Source of the DNA: Thiohalomonas sp963783235
Lineage (GTDB): Bacteria; Pseudomonadota; Gammaproteobacteria; Thiohalomonadales; Thiohalomonadaceae
Direction of reading: 5' to 3'
Assembly (NCBI GenBank): GCA_963783235.1
Contig: CAWAMN010000002.1
Span: 186,001 to 250,000, forward strand
Length of the DNA: 64,000 bases
Part shown: positions 32,367-40,542 of the stretch, one piece after another
Numbering within the stretch: the stretch's first letter is position 1
How the letters are laid out: each line of letters opens with the position of its first letter
Program-made: the position numbers and the translations under genes
The notes under the pieces: generated by a model
What the model was told of the DNA's origin: nothing
The model's database searches: none
The model's input: the letters and a program-made list of their open reading frames with translations, nothing else

Positions 32367-32555
32367 GGCCACAGAGAACACCGAGGGCACAGAGAAACTG
32401 ATTTCAAAAAACCGAACTGACCAAACCGGGTAGGAGCGCGGCGCGATGTTCATTGAGCTCGTATCGCCCCGAGGGTTTGTGGACCCCGCACGGGGTGGAC
32501 GCCCCTACCTGATTTTCCTTCTTAAACTCTGTGCCCTCTGTGTCCTCTGTGGCTA
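32367..32555. repeat. CACAGAG palindromic element between udg and leuA
   Basis: Left arm GGCCACAGAGAACACCGAGG (from 32367) and right arm reading CTCTGTGCCCTCTGTGTCCT then CTGTGGC (to about 32553) are inverted copies. Inside is a second pair, GTAGGAGCG and CGCCCCTAC. The right end lies 9 bp from the leuA stop. Confidence 0.75.
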
Positions 32556-32563
32556 ATTCGCCC

Positions 32564-34116
32564 TTAAAGCTCCGCCCCTTGAGGATGCTCCCGCTCGGCG
32601 GCGGTCGCCACCTTGTTAAGGGCATTGATGTAGGCCTTGGCCGAGGCGATGACAATGTCGGTGTCCGCCCCCTGGCCGTTGACGATACGCCCTCCACGCT
32701 CAAGGCGAACAGTGACTTCGCCCTGGGAATCGGTACCGGTGGTTATGTTGTTGACCGAGTACAACAGCAGTTCGGTCTGGCTATCGACGATGGCATCGAT
32801 CGCCTTCAGAGCGGCGTCCACCGGGCCGCCTCCCGGCGCACTGCCGCGCTTCTCCTCACCGCTGACCCAAAGCGTGACATTGGCCTCCGGGGTTTCGCCG
32901 GTTTCGGAGCAGACCCGCAGAGAGACCAGCTTGATGCGCTCATTGACTCGAGCTGCCAGGTTGGTCTCGGTCACCAGGGCCTGGATATCCTCATCGTAGA
33001 TCTCGTGTTTCTTGTCGGCGAGCGTCCTTGAAGCGGGGAAGGCAGCGTTAAGTTCCTCCTCGGAGGCGAAATCTATGCCCAATTCCTGCAGCCGGGTGCG
33101 GAAGGCGTTGCGGCCCGAGTGCTTGCCCAGCACCATGCGATTGGCGCTCCAACCCACATCCTCGGCACGCATGATCTCATAGGTCTCGCGATTCTTGAGC
33201 ACGCCGTCCTGATGGATGCCGGACTCGTGGGCAAAGGCGTTGGCGCCGACGATGGCCTTGTTGGGCTGCACCGGAAAGCCGGTGATGCCCGCCACCAGCC
33301 GCGAACTGGGGACGATGTGCGTGGTATCCGATGGTCGAGTTTCGCAGGGGAAAATGTCCTGGCGCGTGCGCACCGCCATGACCACCTCTTCCAGGGCGGC
33401 ATTGCCGGCGCGCTCGCCCAGGCCATTGACGGTGCATTCCACCTGACGAGCCCCGTTGAACACGGCCGCGAGCGAGTTGGCCACCGCCAGACCGAGATCA
33501 TTATGGCAGTGGACCGAAAATACCGCCTTGATCGGCGTTCGGCGTCCCCTCGATGGCAACTGACCGACCATCGCGCCGAACTGCTCCGGTACGTCATAGC
33601 CGACCGTATCGGGAATATTGATGGTGGTGGCCCCGGCGGCGATCACCGCCTCGAAAATGCGGCAGAGAAAATCGATTTCGGAACGACCGGCGTCCTCAGC
33701 CGAGAACTCGACGTCGTCGGTGTACTGGCGGGCGCGCTTGACCGCCTTGACCGCCTGCTCAAGCACCTCTCGGGCTCATGCGCAGCTTGCGTTCCATATG
33801 GACGGGCGAAGTGGCAATAAAGGTGTGGATGCGGCCCGAGGCGGCCGGCTTCAAGCGCCTCGCCGGCGCGATCGATATCGGGGTCCAGTGCCCGCGCCAG
33901 CCCGCAAACGGTACTGTCCGTGATGTCCCGGGCCACCGCCTGCACCGCCTCGAAATCGCCGGGACTGGCGATGGGAAAGCCCGCTTCGATAACATCCACC
34001 CGCATACGCTCCAATGCCTTGGCAATGCGGATCTTTTCCTCCTTGGTCATGGAGGCGCCGGGGCTCTGCTCGCCGTCCCTCAGGGTGGTATCGAAGATAA
34101 ATAACTTGTCGCTCAT
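32564..34116 (-). pseudogene. leuA: 2-isopropylmalate synthase, two frameshifts
   Basis: The N-terminal part (FDTTLRDGEQSPGASMTKEEK, VIEAGFPIASPGDF) and the C-terminal 400 codons (RARQYTDDVEFSAEDAGRS, then VHCHNDLGLAVANSLAA, HESGIHQDG) are clearly LeuA, with the regulatory domain complete. Between about 33835 and 33770 a third frame (RIHTFIATSPVHMERKLRM) carries the missing stretch, so two indels within 70 bp break the gene. Net correction of one base would give about 517 aa, the normal length. LeuA condenses acetyl-CoA and 2-oxoisovalerate at the start of leucine synthesis. Sequence error is quite possible because leucine synthesis would otherwise fail. Confidence 0.9.
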
Positions 34117-34170
34117 GGCTGTGTGGCTCCGGAGTGTGGGCTCATCTTACCGGAAGCGGGCGGATGAGAT

Positions 34171-34583
34171 AACCACGGGGGACACGGGGAACACGGGGGA
34201 TTTAACGGATAACCACAGAGAGCACAGAGGTCACAGAGAAACTTGGGGGCTTTTAGGTTTGCTGTTGGTCGGCGGCATCGCACTCCGCGAGCACGAGGCC
34301 ATGTCGCCCATCGCCCCGAGGGCGGGCCTCCTACCTGCGGGCTCGAGGTCCGGTGGAACCGAGTAGGCCGCAGGATAGGCAGAAGCGCCGATGCAACCGC
34401 TTGGCCGGCTTCGCCAGATCTCGACGTGTGTCCATCATTACCGGGCAATTGGCATGCGGCGGCCTGGCTCAGGAGCAGTTTCGACCCCCAGGCGCCGTGT
34501 CAGGCCATCCACCGCTCTGTGTTCTCTGTGCCCTCTGTGGTTTTACTGATCAGCCCCGTGCTCCCCGTGCGCCCCGTGGCTAA
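34171..34583. repeat. Double nested palindromic element between leuA and pssA
   Basis: The outer pair is AACCACGGGGGACACGGGGA (from 34171) with GCCCCGTGCTCCCCGTGCGC then CCCGTGGCTAA (to 34583). The inner pair is AACCACAGAGAGCACAGAGG (from 34211) with GTTCTCTGTGCCCTCTGTGG (to 34540). The inner and outer arms follow the same base plan with A-G and G-G variants. The right outer arm supplies the pssA stop codon. The remaining interior shows no gene. Confidence 0.8.
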
Positions 34584-35341
34584 TCATCCTCATCATCGTC
34601 CGCAGCAGCCGAGGACTTGGCGCGGCGACGGCGGCGGAGCAGCATCAGGGTGGTGACGGGTCCGGACAGGGCGTAGGCCAGGAAGGCCCCGAAAAGTACC
34701 TTGGGTGGATCGGTGGAGACCAGCACGAACACCAGCACGATGATCAGCACCGCGAAGAACGGTACCTTTCCGCGCACGTCCAGGTCCTTGAAACTGTAGT
34801 AGCGGACGTTACTGACCATCAGCACGCCGCAAGTAACGGTGAGGCCGAAGGTCACCCACTGCAGTTGCTCGCCGGCAACGCCATAATCATGAAAGACCCA
34901 GACCAGACCGGTTAGGACCGCAGCCGAGGCGGGGCTCGCCAATCCGGTGAAATAACGCTTGTCGGCCACCGCCAACTGCACATTGAAGCGCGCCAGCCGC
35001 AAAGCGGCACCGGCCGTGTAGATGAAGGCCGCCAGCCAACCCAGCTTGCCCAACCCGGACAGTGACCACTCATACATCACCAGGGCCGGCGCAAGCCCGA
35101 AGGAGATGAGGTCGGCAAGACTGTCGTATTGCGCGCCGAACTCGCTCTGGGTGTTGGTCATCCGTGCGACACGACCATCGAGCCCATCCAGCACCATAGC
35201 CACGAAGATGGCCACGGCGGCAGGCTCGAAACGGTCGTTTATCGCCGCCACAATGGCGTAAAAGCCGGCGAACAGCGCAGCGGTGGTGAACAGATTCGGC
35301 AGTAGGTAGATACCGCGGCGGCGGCGTTCGACTGTGTTCAT
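34580..35341 (-). CDS. pssA: CDP-diacylglycerol-serine O-phosphatidyltransferase
   Basis: 253 aa, eight hydrophobic helices. The CDP-alcohol phosphotransferase motif DGLDGRVARMTNTQSEFGAQ then YDSLADLISFG (D-G-x2-A-R-x8-G-x3-D-x3-D) is complete. This is the type II (Bacillus-like) membrane PssA that makes phosphatidylserine, precursor of phosphatidylethanolamine. The tail is basic, then acidic (RRRRRRAK ... DDDEDD). Position between ilvC and leuA is common in this group. Confidence 0.94.
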   Translation of the reverse strand: MNTVERRRRGIYLLPNLFTTAALFAGFYAIVAAINDRFEPAAVAIFVAMVLDGLDGRVARMTNTQSEFGAQYDSLADLISFGLAPALVMYEWSLSGLGKLGWLAAFIYTAGAALRLARFNVQLAVADKRYFTGLASPASAAVLTGLVWVFHDYGVAGEQLQWVTFGLTVTCGVLMVSNVRYYSFKDLDVRGKVPFFAVLIIVLVFVLVSTDPPKVLFGAFLAYALSGPVTTLMLLRRRRRAKSSAAADDDEDD

Positions 35342-35358
35342 TTAACCCCTAATCGTTT

Positions 35359-35585
35359 GCACCGCAGAGATACGGAGGGCGCAGATAACCCCAGAGTTGT
35401 TGTATTCCCATCCCAATTCTTGCCGAGACGGGAGGCCTACAATTGTAGCGGGGGCGAGGTTACGGAAACAAGCAGCGCGCCACCGAAGAGGCGAGCTCCG
35501 GCGCGTCGCCGCGACGTGAAGTCTTCCCGAAATCGCCCCGATGCGGGCTGCAAAAATCGCTTGTTCTCTGCGCCTCTGCGGTGCA
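35359..35585. repeat. CGCAGAG palindromic element between pssA and ilvC
   Basis: Left arm GCACCGCAGAGATACGGAGG then GCGCAGA (from 35359) and right arm TCTGCGCCTCTGCGGTGCA (to 35585) are inverted. It is the CGCAGAG variant of the family. Interior without gene. Confidence 0.7.
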
Positions 35586-35589
35586 CAAA

Positions 35590-35624
35590 CAAAAACGGCC
35601 GGATACCGCGAGGCACCGGCCGTC
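35590..35624 (-). terminator. Intrinsic terminator after ilvC
   Basis: On the minus strand GACGGCCGGTG, loop, ATCCGGCCGTTTTTGTTTG: a stem of about 9 bp with a T-run, 22 bp after the ilvC stop. It would separate ilvBHC from pssA-leuA. Confidence 0.8.
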
Positions 35625-35645
35625 TTCCTGCAAATGCGCTAGCGC

Positions 35646-36662
35646 TCAGTTCTTTTCCTTGTCCACCAGCGCGTTGGCGGTGATCCACGGCATCATCGAG
35701 CGCAGCTTCTCGCCCACCTTTTCGATTCCGTGCTCGGCGTTGTTGCGGCGGATGGCCGTCATCTCCGGATAGTTGGTGCTGCCCTCCAGGATGAAACGCT
35801 TGGCGTAATTCCCGTTTCGGATATTCTCCAGTGCCTCGCGCATGGCGGCACGGCTCTGATCGTTGATGATCTTGGGGCCGGTGACGTATTCGCCATATTC
35901 GGCGTTATTGGAGATGGAGTAGTTCATATTGGCGATGCCGCCCTCATACATGAGGTCGACGATCAGCTTCAGCTCGTGCAGGCACTCGAAATAAGCCATC
36001 TCCGGGGCATAGCCGGCATCCACCAGGGTCTCGAAGCCGGCGCGAACCAGTTCGACGGTACCGCCGCAGAGAACGGCCTGCTCACCGAACAGGTCGGTTT
36101 CGGTCTCATCCCCGAACGTGGTTTCGATAATGCCGGTGCGGCCGCCGCCGATGGCGGAGGCATAGGACATGGCGATGGCCTTGGCCTTGCCGCTGGCATC
36201 CTGATGGATGGCGATGAGGTCCGGAATACCGCCGCCGCGGGTAAACTCGGAGCGTACGGTGTGGCCCGGCGCCTTGGGGGCGATCATGACGACATCCAGG
36301 TCCGCACGGGGCACGATCTGGTTGTAATGGATGTTAAAGCCGTGGGCGAAGGCCAGAACCGCTCCCTGCTTCAGGTTGGGTGCAATGCTCTTGTTGTAGA
36401 TCTCGGCCTGGTTCTCGTCCGGGGCCAGCACCATCACCAGGTCGGCCGCCTTGCAGGCCTCGTCCACCGACTTGACCGCGAGGCCGGCGCTCTCCGCCTT
36501 TTTGGCCGAGGAGGAGCCTTCGCGCAGCGCCACGGTGACATCGACGCCCGACTCCTTCAGGTTGTTGGCATGGGCATGGCCCTGAGAGCCATACCCCACG
36601 ATAGCCACCTTCATCCCCTGGATGATGGAGAGGTCGCAGTCTTTGTCATAATAGATGTTCAT
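35646..36662 (-). CDS. ilvC: Ketol-acid reductoisomerase
   Basis: 338 aa, the class I length. NADPH motif VGYGSQGHAHANNLKESG; metal and substrate residues in DETETDLFGEQAVLCGG (D and E ligands) and the knotted C-terminal domain with YFECLHELKLIVDLMYEGG. An ATG directly before (36665) is the alternative start; AAGGA lies upstream of both. It converts acetolactate or acetohydroxybutyrate to the dihydroxy acids in valine and isoleucine synthesis. Confidence 0.96.
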   Translation of the reverse strand: MNIYYDKDCDLSIIQGMKVAIVGYGSQGHAHANNLKESGVDVTVALREGSSSAKKAESAGLAVKSVDEACKAADLVMVLAPDENQAEIYNKSIAPNLKQGAVLAFAHGFNIHYNQIVPRADLDVVMIAPKAPGHTVRSEFTRGGGIPDLIAIHQDASGKAKAIAMSYASAIGGGRTGIIETTFGDETETDLFGEQAVLCGGTVELVRAGFETLVDAGYAPEMAYFECLHELKLIVDLMYEGGIANMNYSISNNAEYGEYVTGPKIINDQSRAAMREALENIRNGNYAKRFILEGSTNYPEMTAIRRNNAEHGIEKVGEKLRSMMPWITANALVDKEKN

Positions 36663-36707
36663 CATTGTTCTCGTCCTTAACTCGTTTTCGAAGTCAAAAA
36701 AGCGATT

Positions 36708-36781
36708 AACCACGGGGGACGCGGGGAACACGGGGACTCTCAGCAAATCGGCTCCCCCGTGTCCCCGTGCACCCCGTGGTT
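36708..36781. repeat. Compact CCACGGGG palindrome between ilvC and ilvH
   Basis: AACCACGGGGGACGCGGGGA (from 36708) and TCCCCGTGCACCCCGTGGTT (to 36781) form a hairpin with a loop of about 34 bases. The shortest member of the family, in the intergenic gap of an operon that would normally be co-transcribed. Confidence 0.75.
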
Positions 36782-36790
36782 GATCAATCT

Positions 36791-37285
36791 TCATACCCGC
36801 AGGCTGTTGGTGCCGCGGGAGATGGCGGAGACGCCGGTGCGGACGGTCTCCAGGATATTCTTCTCCCCGAGGGTGTCGATGAAAGCGTCGAGCTTGTCTC
36901 CGGTGCCGGTCAGCTCAACCGTGTAGCTGGCCTCAGTGACATCGATCACCCGGCCCCGGAAAAAGTCGCACAGGCGCTTGATTTCGGCCCGCTCTTCATG
37001 CCCTTTCGCCTTGACCTTGATGACCATCATTTCCCGCTCGATGTGGGGACCTTCGGTCAGGTCCGCCAGCTTGACCACATCGATGAGCTTGTTCAGCTGC
37101 TTGGTGATCTGCTCGATGATCTCATCCGAGCCGCGGGTGACCAGGGTCATTCGCGACAGGGAGGCGTCCTCCGTGGGTGCCACGGTGAGCGACTCGATGT
37201 TGTAGCCGCGTGCGGAGAACAGACCGGCAACCCGTGACAGGGCGCCCGCTTCGTTTTCCATCAAAATCGAGATGATGTGCCGCAT
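36791..37285 (-). CDS. ilvH: Acetolactate synthase small (regulatory) subunit
   Basis: 164 aa. N-terminal ACT domain ISILMENEAGALSRVAGLFSARGYNIESLTVA, then the C-terminal ferredoxin-like domain (about 80-164). This subunit activates the catalytic subunit and gives feedback inhibition by valine. AGGGGGAG precedes the ATG. It lies between ilvB and ilvC. Confidence 0.96.
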   Translation of the reverse strand: MRHIISILMENEAGALSRVAGLFSARGYNIESLTVAPTEDASLSRMTLVTRGSDEIIEQITKQLNKLIDVVKLADLTEGPHIEREMMVIKVKAKGHEERAEIKRLCDFFRGRVIDVTEASYTVELTGTGDKLDAFIDTLGEKNILETVRTGVSAISRGTNSLRV

Positions 37286-37319
37286 GCCGCTCCCCCTAAA
37301 CCTGGAATCCGTCGTTGAA

Positions 37320-37436
37320 TGCGCCCGAGTGTGCCTCTGGCGTGCTGGCTGGCAAGGCGCGACGAGGCGGCAGGGCCAATCCCTGCAATGAGGAGCAACG
37401 CGGCCAGGCGGCGCGCCAGAGGTGCAATCGGGTGCA
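37320..37436. repeat. Palindromic repeat between ilvH and ilvB
   Basis: Imperfect 26-bp inverted arms: TGCGCCCGAGTGTGCCTCTG (from 37320) against CCAGAGGTGCAATCGGGTGC (to 37435). The interior has GGCAAGGCGCGACGAGGCGG then CAATCCCTGCAATGAGGAGC. Different in sequence from the CACAGAG family, so a separate repeat type. Confidence 0.65.
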
Positions 37437-37535
37437 TAGCGGTCTCGCTCGCACGATGAAAGCTTTGGAAGGTAACATTTGCGTTCCCAATGCGTTTATA
37501 GAAGCTGCATAGCGGTCGACGGCGGTTTCCAGGTT

Positions 37536-39232
37536 TCAGACCAGAATCATTTCTTCGAGGCCGGCACCGGCCGGCACCATCGGATAGACGTTCTCCGTCT
37601 GGTCCGTAATGAAGTTCAGGAACACGAACCGGTTCTTGTGCTTGGAAAACGCCTCTTCAAGGGCGGGTTTCACGTCCTCCGGCTTTTCGATGTGCATGCC
37701 CACATGCCCGTAGGCCTCGGCCAGCTTCACGAAATCCGGTAGCGACTCCATGTAGGAATTGGAGTAGCGACGGTCGTAGAAAAACTCCTGCCACTGGCGC
37801 ACCATGCCGAGGAAGCGGTTGTTCAGGCAGACGACCTTGATGGGCAGACCGTACTGCAGACAGGTCGAGAGCTCCTGGATGTTCATCTGGATGCTGCCCT
37901 CGCCCGTGATGCAGGCCACCTTGACTTGGGGTGGGCGAACTGCACGCCCATGGCGGCCGGCATGCCGAAGCCCATGGTGCCGAGCCCGCCGGAGTTGATC
38001 CAGCGCCGCGGCTTGTCGAATTTGTAGAACTGCGCCGCCCACATCTGATGTTGGCCCACATCCGAGGTCACGAAGGCATCGCCCTTGGTGACCTGATAGA
38101 GGGTGTCGATGACGTACTGCGGTTTGATGACATCGCTCTTCTGGTCGTATTTGAGGCACTCCTTGGCGCGCCACTCCTCGATCTGCTCCCACCAGCTTGC
38201 CAAGGCCTCGCCGTCCGGCGCCTTGCCCGCATCCTTGACCAGCTTGCTCATATCCTTCAGCACGTTGGAGACGCTGCCCACGATGGGCACGTCCACCTTC
38301 ACGTTCTTCGAGATGGAGGCCGGATCGATATCCACGTGGATGATCTTCGCGCGCGGCGCGAATTTGGCGATATTGCCTGTCACCCGATCATCGAAGCGGG
38401 CCCCGATGGCGATCAGCAGGTCGCAGTGGGAGACCGACATGTTGGCCTCGTAGGTGCCATGCATGCCCAACATGCCCACGAACTGCTTGTCGGTGGCCGG
38501 ATAGCCGCCGAGGCCCATGGAGGTGTTGGTCACCGGGAAGCCCAGCAGCTTGGCGAAATCGTTCAGCGCCTTCGCGGCATTGTCCAGGATCACCCCGCCG
38601 CCGCTGTAAATGAGCGGCCGCTTGGCGGATAGCATCAGGTTGACCGCCCGCTTGATCTGCCCCGTATGCCCCTTCACGACAGGGTTATAGGAGCGGATAT
38701 CGACCTTCTTGGGGTAGGTGTACTTTGTCCGCAAGGCGGTAATGTCTTTGGGAATATCCACCACCACCGGCCCCGGTCGCCCGGTAGTGGCGACATAAAA
38801 AGCCTTTTTCAGCGTCGAGGCCAGGTCGTTCACGTCCTTCACCAGGAAATTGTGCTTCACGCATGGGCGGGTAATACCCACCGCATCCACCTCCTGAAAG
38901 GCATCATTACCAATGAGAGTGCTGTTCACCTGACCGGTGAGCACCACCATCGGGATCGAATCCATGTAGGCCGTGGCAATGCCGGTCACGGCATTGGTCG
39001 CACCCGGACCTGAGGTGACCAGCACCACGCCGGGCTTACCGGTGGAACGGGCATAGCCGTCGGCGGCGTGCGCGGCCGCCTGTTCGTGTCGTACCAGTAC
39101 GTGCTTGACATCGTCCTGTTTGTAGATCTCATCGTAGATGTGCAGGACGGCACCTCCCGGATAGCCGAACACGTGTTCAACGCCTTCGTCTTTCAGGAAG
39201 CGAACGAGGATTTCAGCACCGGTCAGCTCCAC
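37536..39232 (-). pseudogene. ilvB: Acetolactate synthase large subunit, one frameshift
   Basis: The first 440 codons match the catalytic subunit: FGYPGGAVLHIYDEIY, then RHEQAAAHAADGYAR with the catalytic glutamate, FAD domain and SDVGQHQMWAAQFY. After QFAHPK the frame drifts to a stop at 37883. The adjacent frame continues VKVACITGEGSIQMN (TPP motif) through NNRFLGMVRQWQEFFY to a stop at 37536. One missing base at about 37925 would give 565 aa. Enzyme of valine, leucine and isoleucine synthesis; probably an assembly error, otherwise an inactive gene. Confidence 0.9.
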
Positions 39233-39251
39233 GTTTTGCGTCTCCAGATAG

Positions 39252-39273
39252 CAAAAATGCCCGTGAAACGGGC
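39252..39273 (-). terminator. Terminator-like hairpin in the ilvB leader (possible attenuator)
   Basis: On the minus strand GCCCGT-TTC-ACGGGC followed at once by ATTTTTGC, about 20-40 bp before the ilvB start. A terminator in the leader of an ilv operon suggests attenuation. I did not find a convincing Ile/Val/Leu-rich leader peptide upstream, so this remains a suggestion. Confidence 0.5.
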
Positions 39274-39434
39274 GGGTTACGGGTTCTATATAAAAGAAGA
39301 AAAACTACTGAGATTCCCACGACAGGTCAAGTGAAGCCTAGGATATCGAACCGTTCACAGTTCGCCAGCACTTCCACCGCCATAATGGAATCCCCATAAT
39401 AGGCGACGATCTGTGCGCCGGCGGAGACGCTATT

Positions 39435-39869
39435 ATGACAAGATGGAACATCTATCGCACCCTCATAACCGCGACTTGCCTGATTCTGGCGGCACCGGCA
39501 GGCGCGGGAATGTACAAGTGGACCGATAACGAAGGCAATACCCACTACTCGCAGCTTCCGCCCGAGGGGCGGCAAACGCAGGAGATCGCGCCGCCGCCGC
39601 AAGTCAAGCCGCAGCCGCGCAACGAAGAGGCGCAGGCTGAGCCCGCGGAGGAAGAGAGCACCAAAGAGCCCGAGCTTACCCCCGAACAGAAGGCGGAGCG
39701 TGATCAGCTCTATCGGCGCAACTGCGAAGCGGCGAAGAAGAATCTCGATCTCTTCCAGACCGCCCGTCGCGTGATGGAGGACGGCGAGTTGGTGATCATC
39801 ACCGAAGAGGACCGTGCAAAGCGCCTTGAAAAGACCCGCGAGCAGGTCGAAAAGTACTGCAATCCATAA
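39435..39869 (+). CDS. DUF4124 exported protein
   Basis: 144 aa. Signal peptide 1-24 (cleavage after AGA), then MYKWTDNEGNTHYSQLPPEG, the DUF4124 motif common in Gammaproteobacteria. A proline/glutamate-rich linker and a helical charged tail with two cysteines (RRNCEAAKK, KYCNP) that may pair. Function unknown; periplasmic. The next gene is 18 bp downstream. Confidence 0.85.
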   Translation: MTRWNIYRTLITATCLILAAPAGAGMYKWTDNEGNTHYSQLPPEGRQTQEIAPPPQVKPQPRNEEAQAEPAEEESTKEPELTPEQKAERDQLYRRNCEAAKKNLDLFQTARRVMEDGELVIITEEDRAKRLEKTREQVEKYCNP

Positions 39870-39887
39870 AAACAATGGAGTCAGCCC

Positions 39888-40238
39888 ATGCCCTATCTGA
39901 TGGTGCAGACCAACCAGACAATTCCTTCCGACCAAAAGGGCGAATTCCTCGCCGCTGCCTCGCAATCGGTGGCCGAGGCCCTCGGCAAGCCTGAACGCTT
40001 CGTCATGGTGGCCCTGGAGGACGACACGCCCATGGTCTTCGGGGGCGATCACGCGCCCTGCGTCTACATGGAGTTGAAAAGCATCGGCCTGCCCGAAGAC
40101 CGTACAACGGAACTCTCCGAGATGCTCTGCAGCCTGGCCGAAAAGACGCTGGGTATCGGCCGCGAACGCACCTATATCGAATTCGCCGGTGCCGAACGGC
40201 ACATGTGGGGCTTCAACGGCGGGACCTTTGCCAAATAG
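39888..40238 (+). CDS. MIF/phenylpyruvate tautomerase family protein
   Basis: 116 aa. PYLMVQTNQTI places the catalytic N-terminal proline right after the initiator Met. GEFLAAASQSVAEALGKPE then FVMVALED matches the macrophage migration inhibitory factor fold, and the C-terminal RTYIEFAGAERHMWGFNGGTF is typical. Likely a trimeric tautomerase of unknown substrate. Confidence 0.9.
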   Translation: MPYLMVQTNQTIPSDQKGEFLAAASQSVAEALGKPERFVMVALEDDTPMVFGGDHAPCVYMELKSIGLPEDRTTELSEMLCSLAEKTLGIGRERTYIEFAGAERHMWGFNGGTFAK

Positions 40239-40242
40239 GTTT

Positions 40243-40460
40243 GAACCGCGAAGACGCAAAGAAACACAACAATTCACCGCAGAGGCGCAGAGGACCGCTG
40301 AGGAACTGAAAAATGCGGAAAGTCATCCCGCCCAATCCTTAAGGCAGTCGTAGCCTGGTTTTCCCTTCTCCTTGATATCCCCGGTGTTCCTCCGCGTACT
40401 CTGCGCCTCTGCGGTGCAATCTTTTTCAGTTCCTTTGCGCTCTTTGCGGCTTAGCGGTTA
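40243..40460. repeat. Nested palindromic element before proS
   Basis: Outer arms GAACCGCGAAGACGCAAAG (from 40243) and CTTTGCGCTCTTTGCGGCTT (to about 40453). Inner arms CACCGCAGAGGCGCAGAGG (40275-40293) and CTCTGCGCCTCTGCGGTG (40399-40416). The same double design as at 34171 but in the CGCAAAG/CGCAGAG variants. The 304-bp gap otherwise contains no gene. Confidence 0.8.
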
Positions 40461-40542
40461 GTCACCCTCCCGCTGGCGGATAGGCCGCCGCCCGGTTACC
40501 ATTTCCCTTTTCACGCAACCGACTGCTAAAACCAGGATTTCC

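Noticed and set aside
33765..33840. Programmed frameshifting in leuA
   Set aside because: No slippery heptamer with a downstream structure was seen, and two shifts would be needed; indel error or mutation is simpler.
35730..36680. 316-codon frame opposite ilvC
   Set aside because: Shadow of ilvC; no ribosome site or family features.
12442..40460. CRISPR array or tandem direct repeats
   Set aside because: The CACAGAG elements are dispersed inverted pairs with variable interiors, without regular spacers or cas genes.
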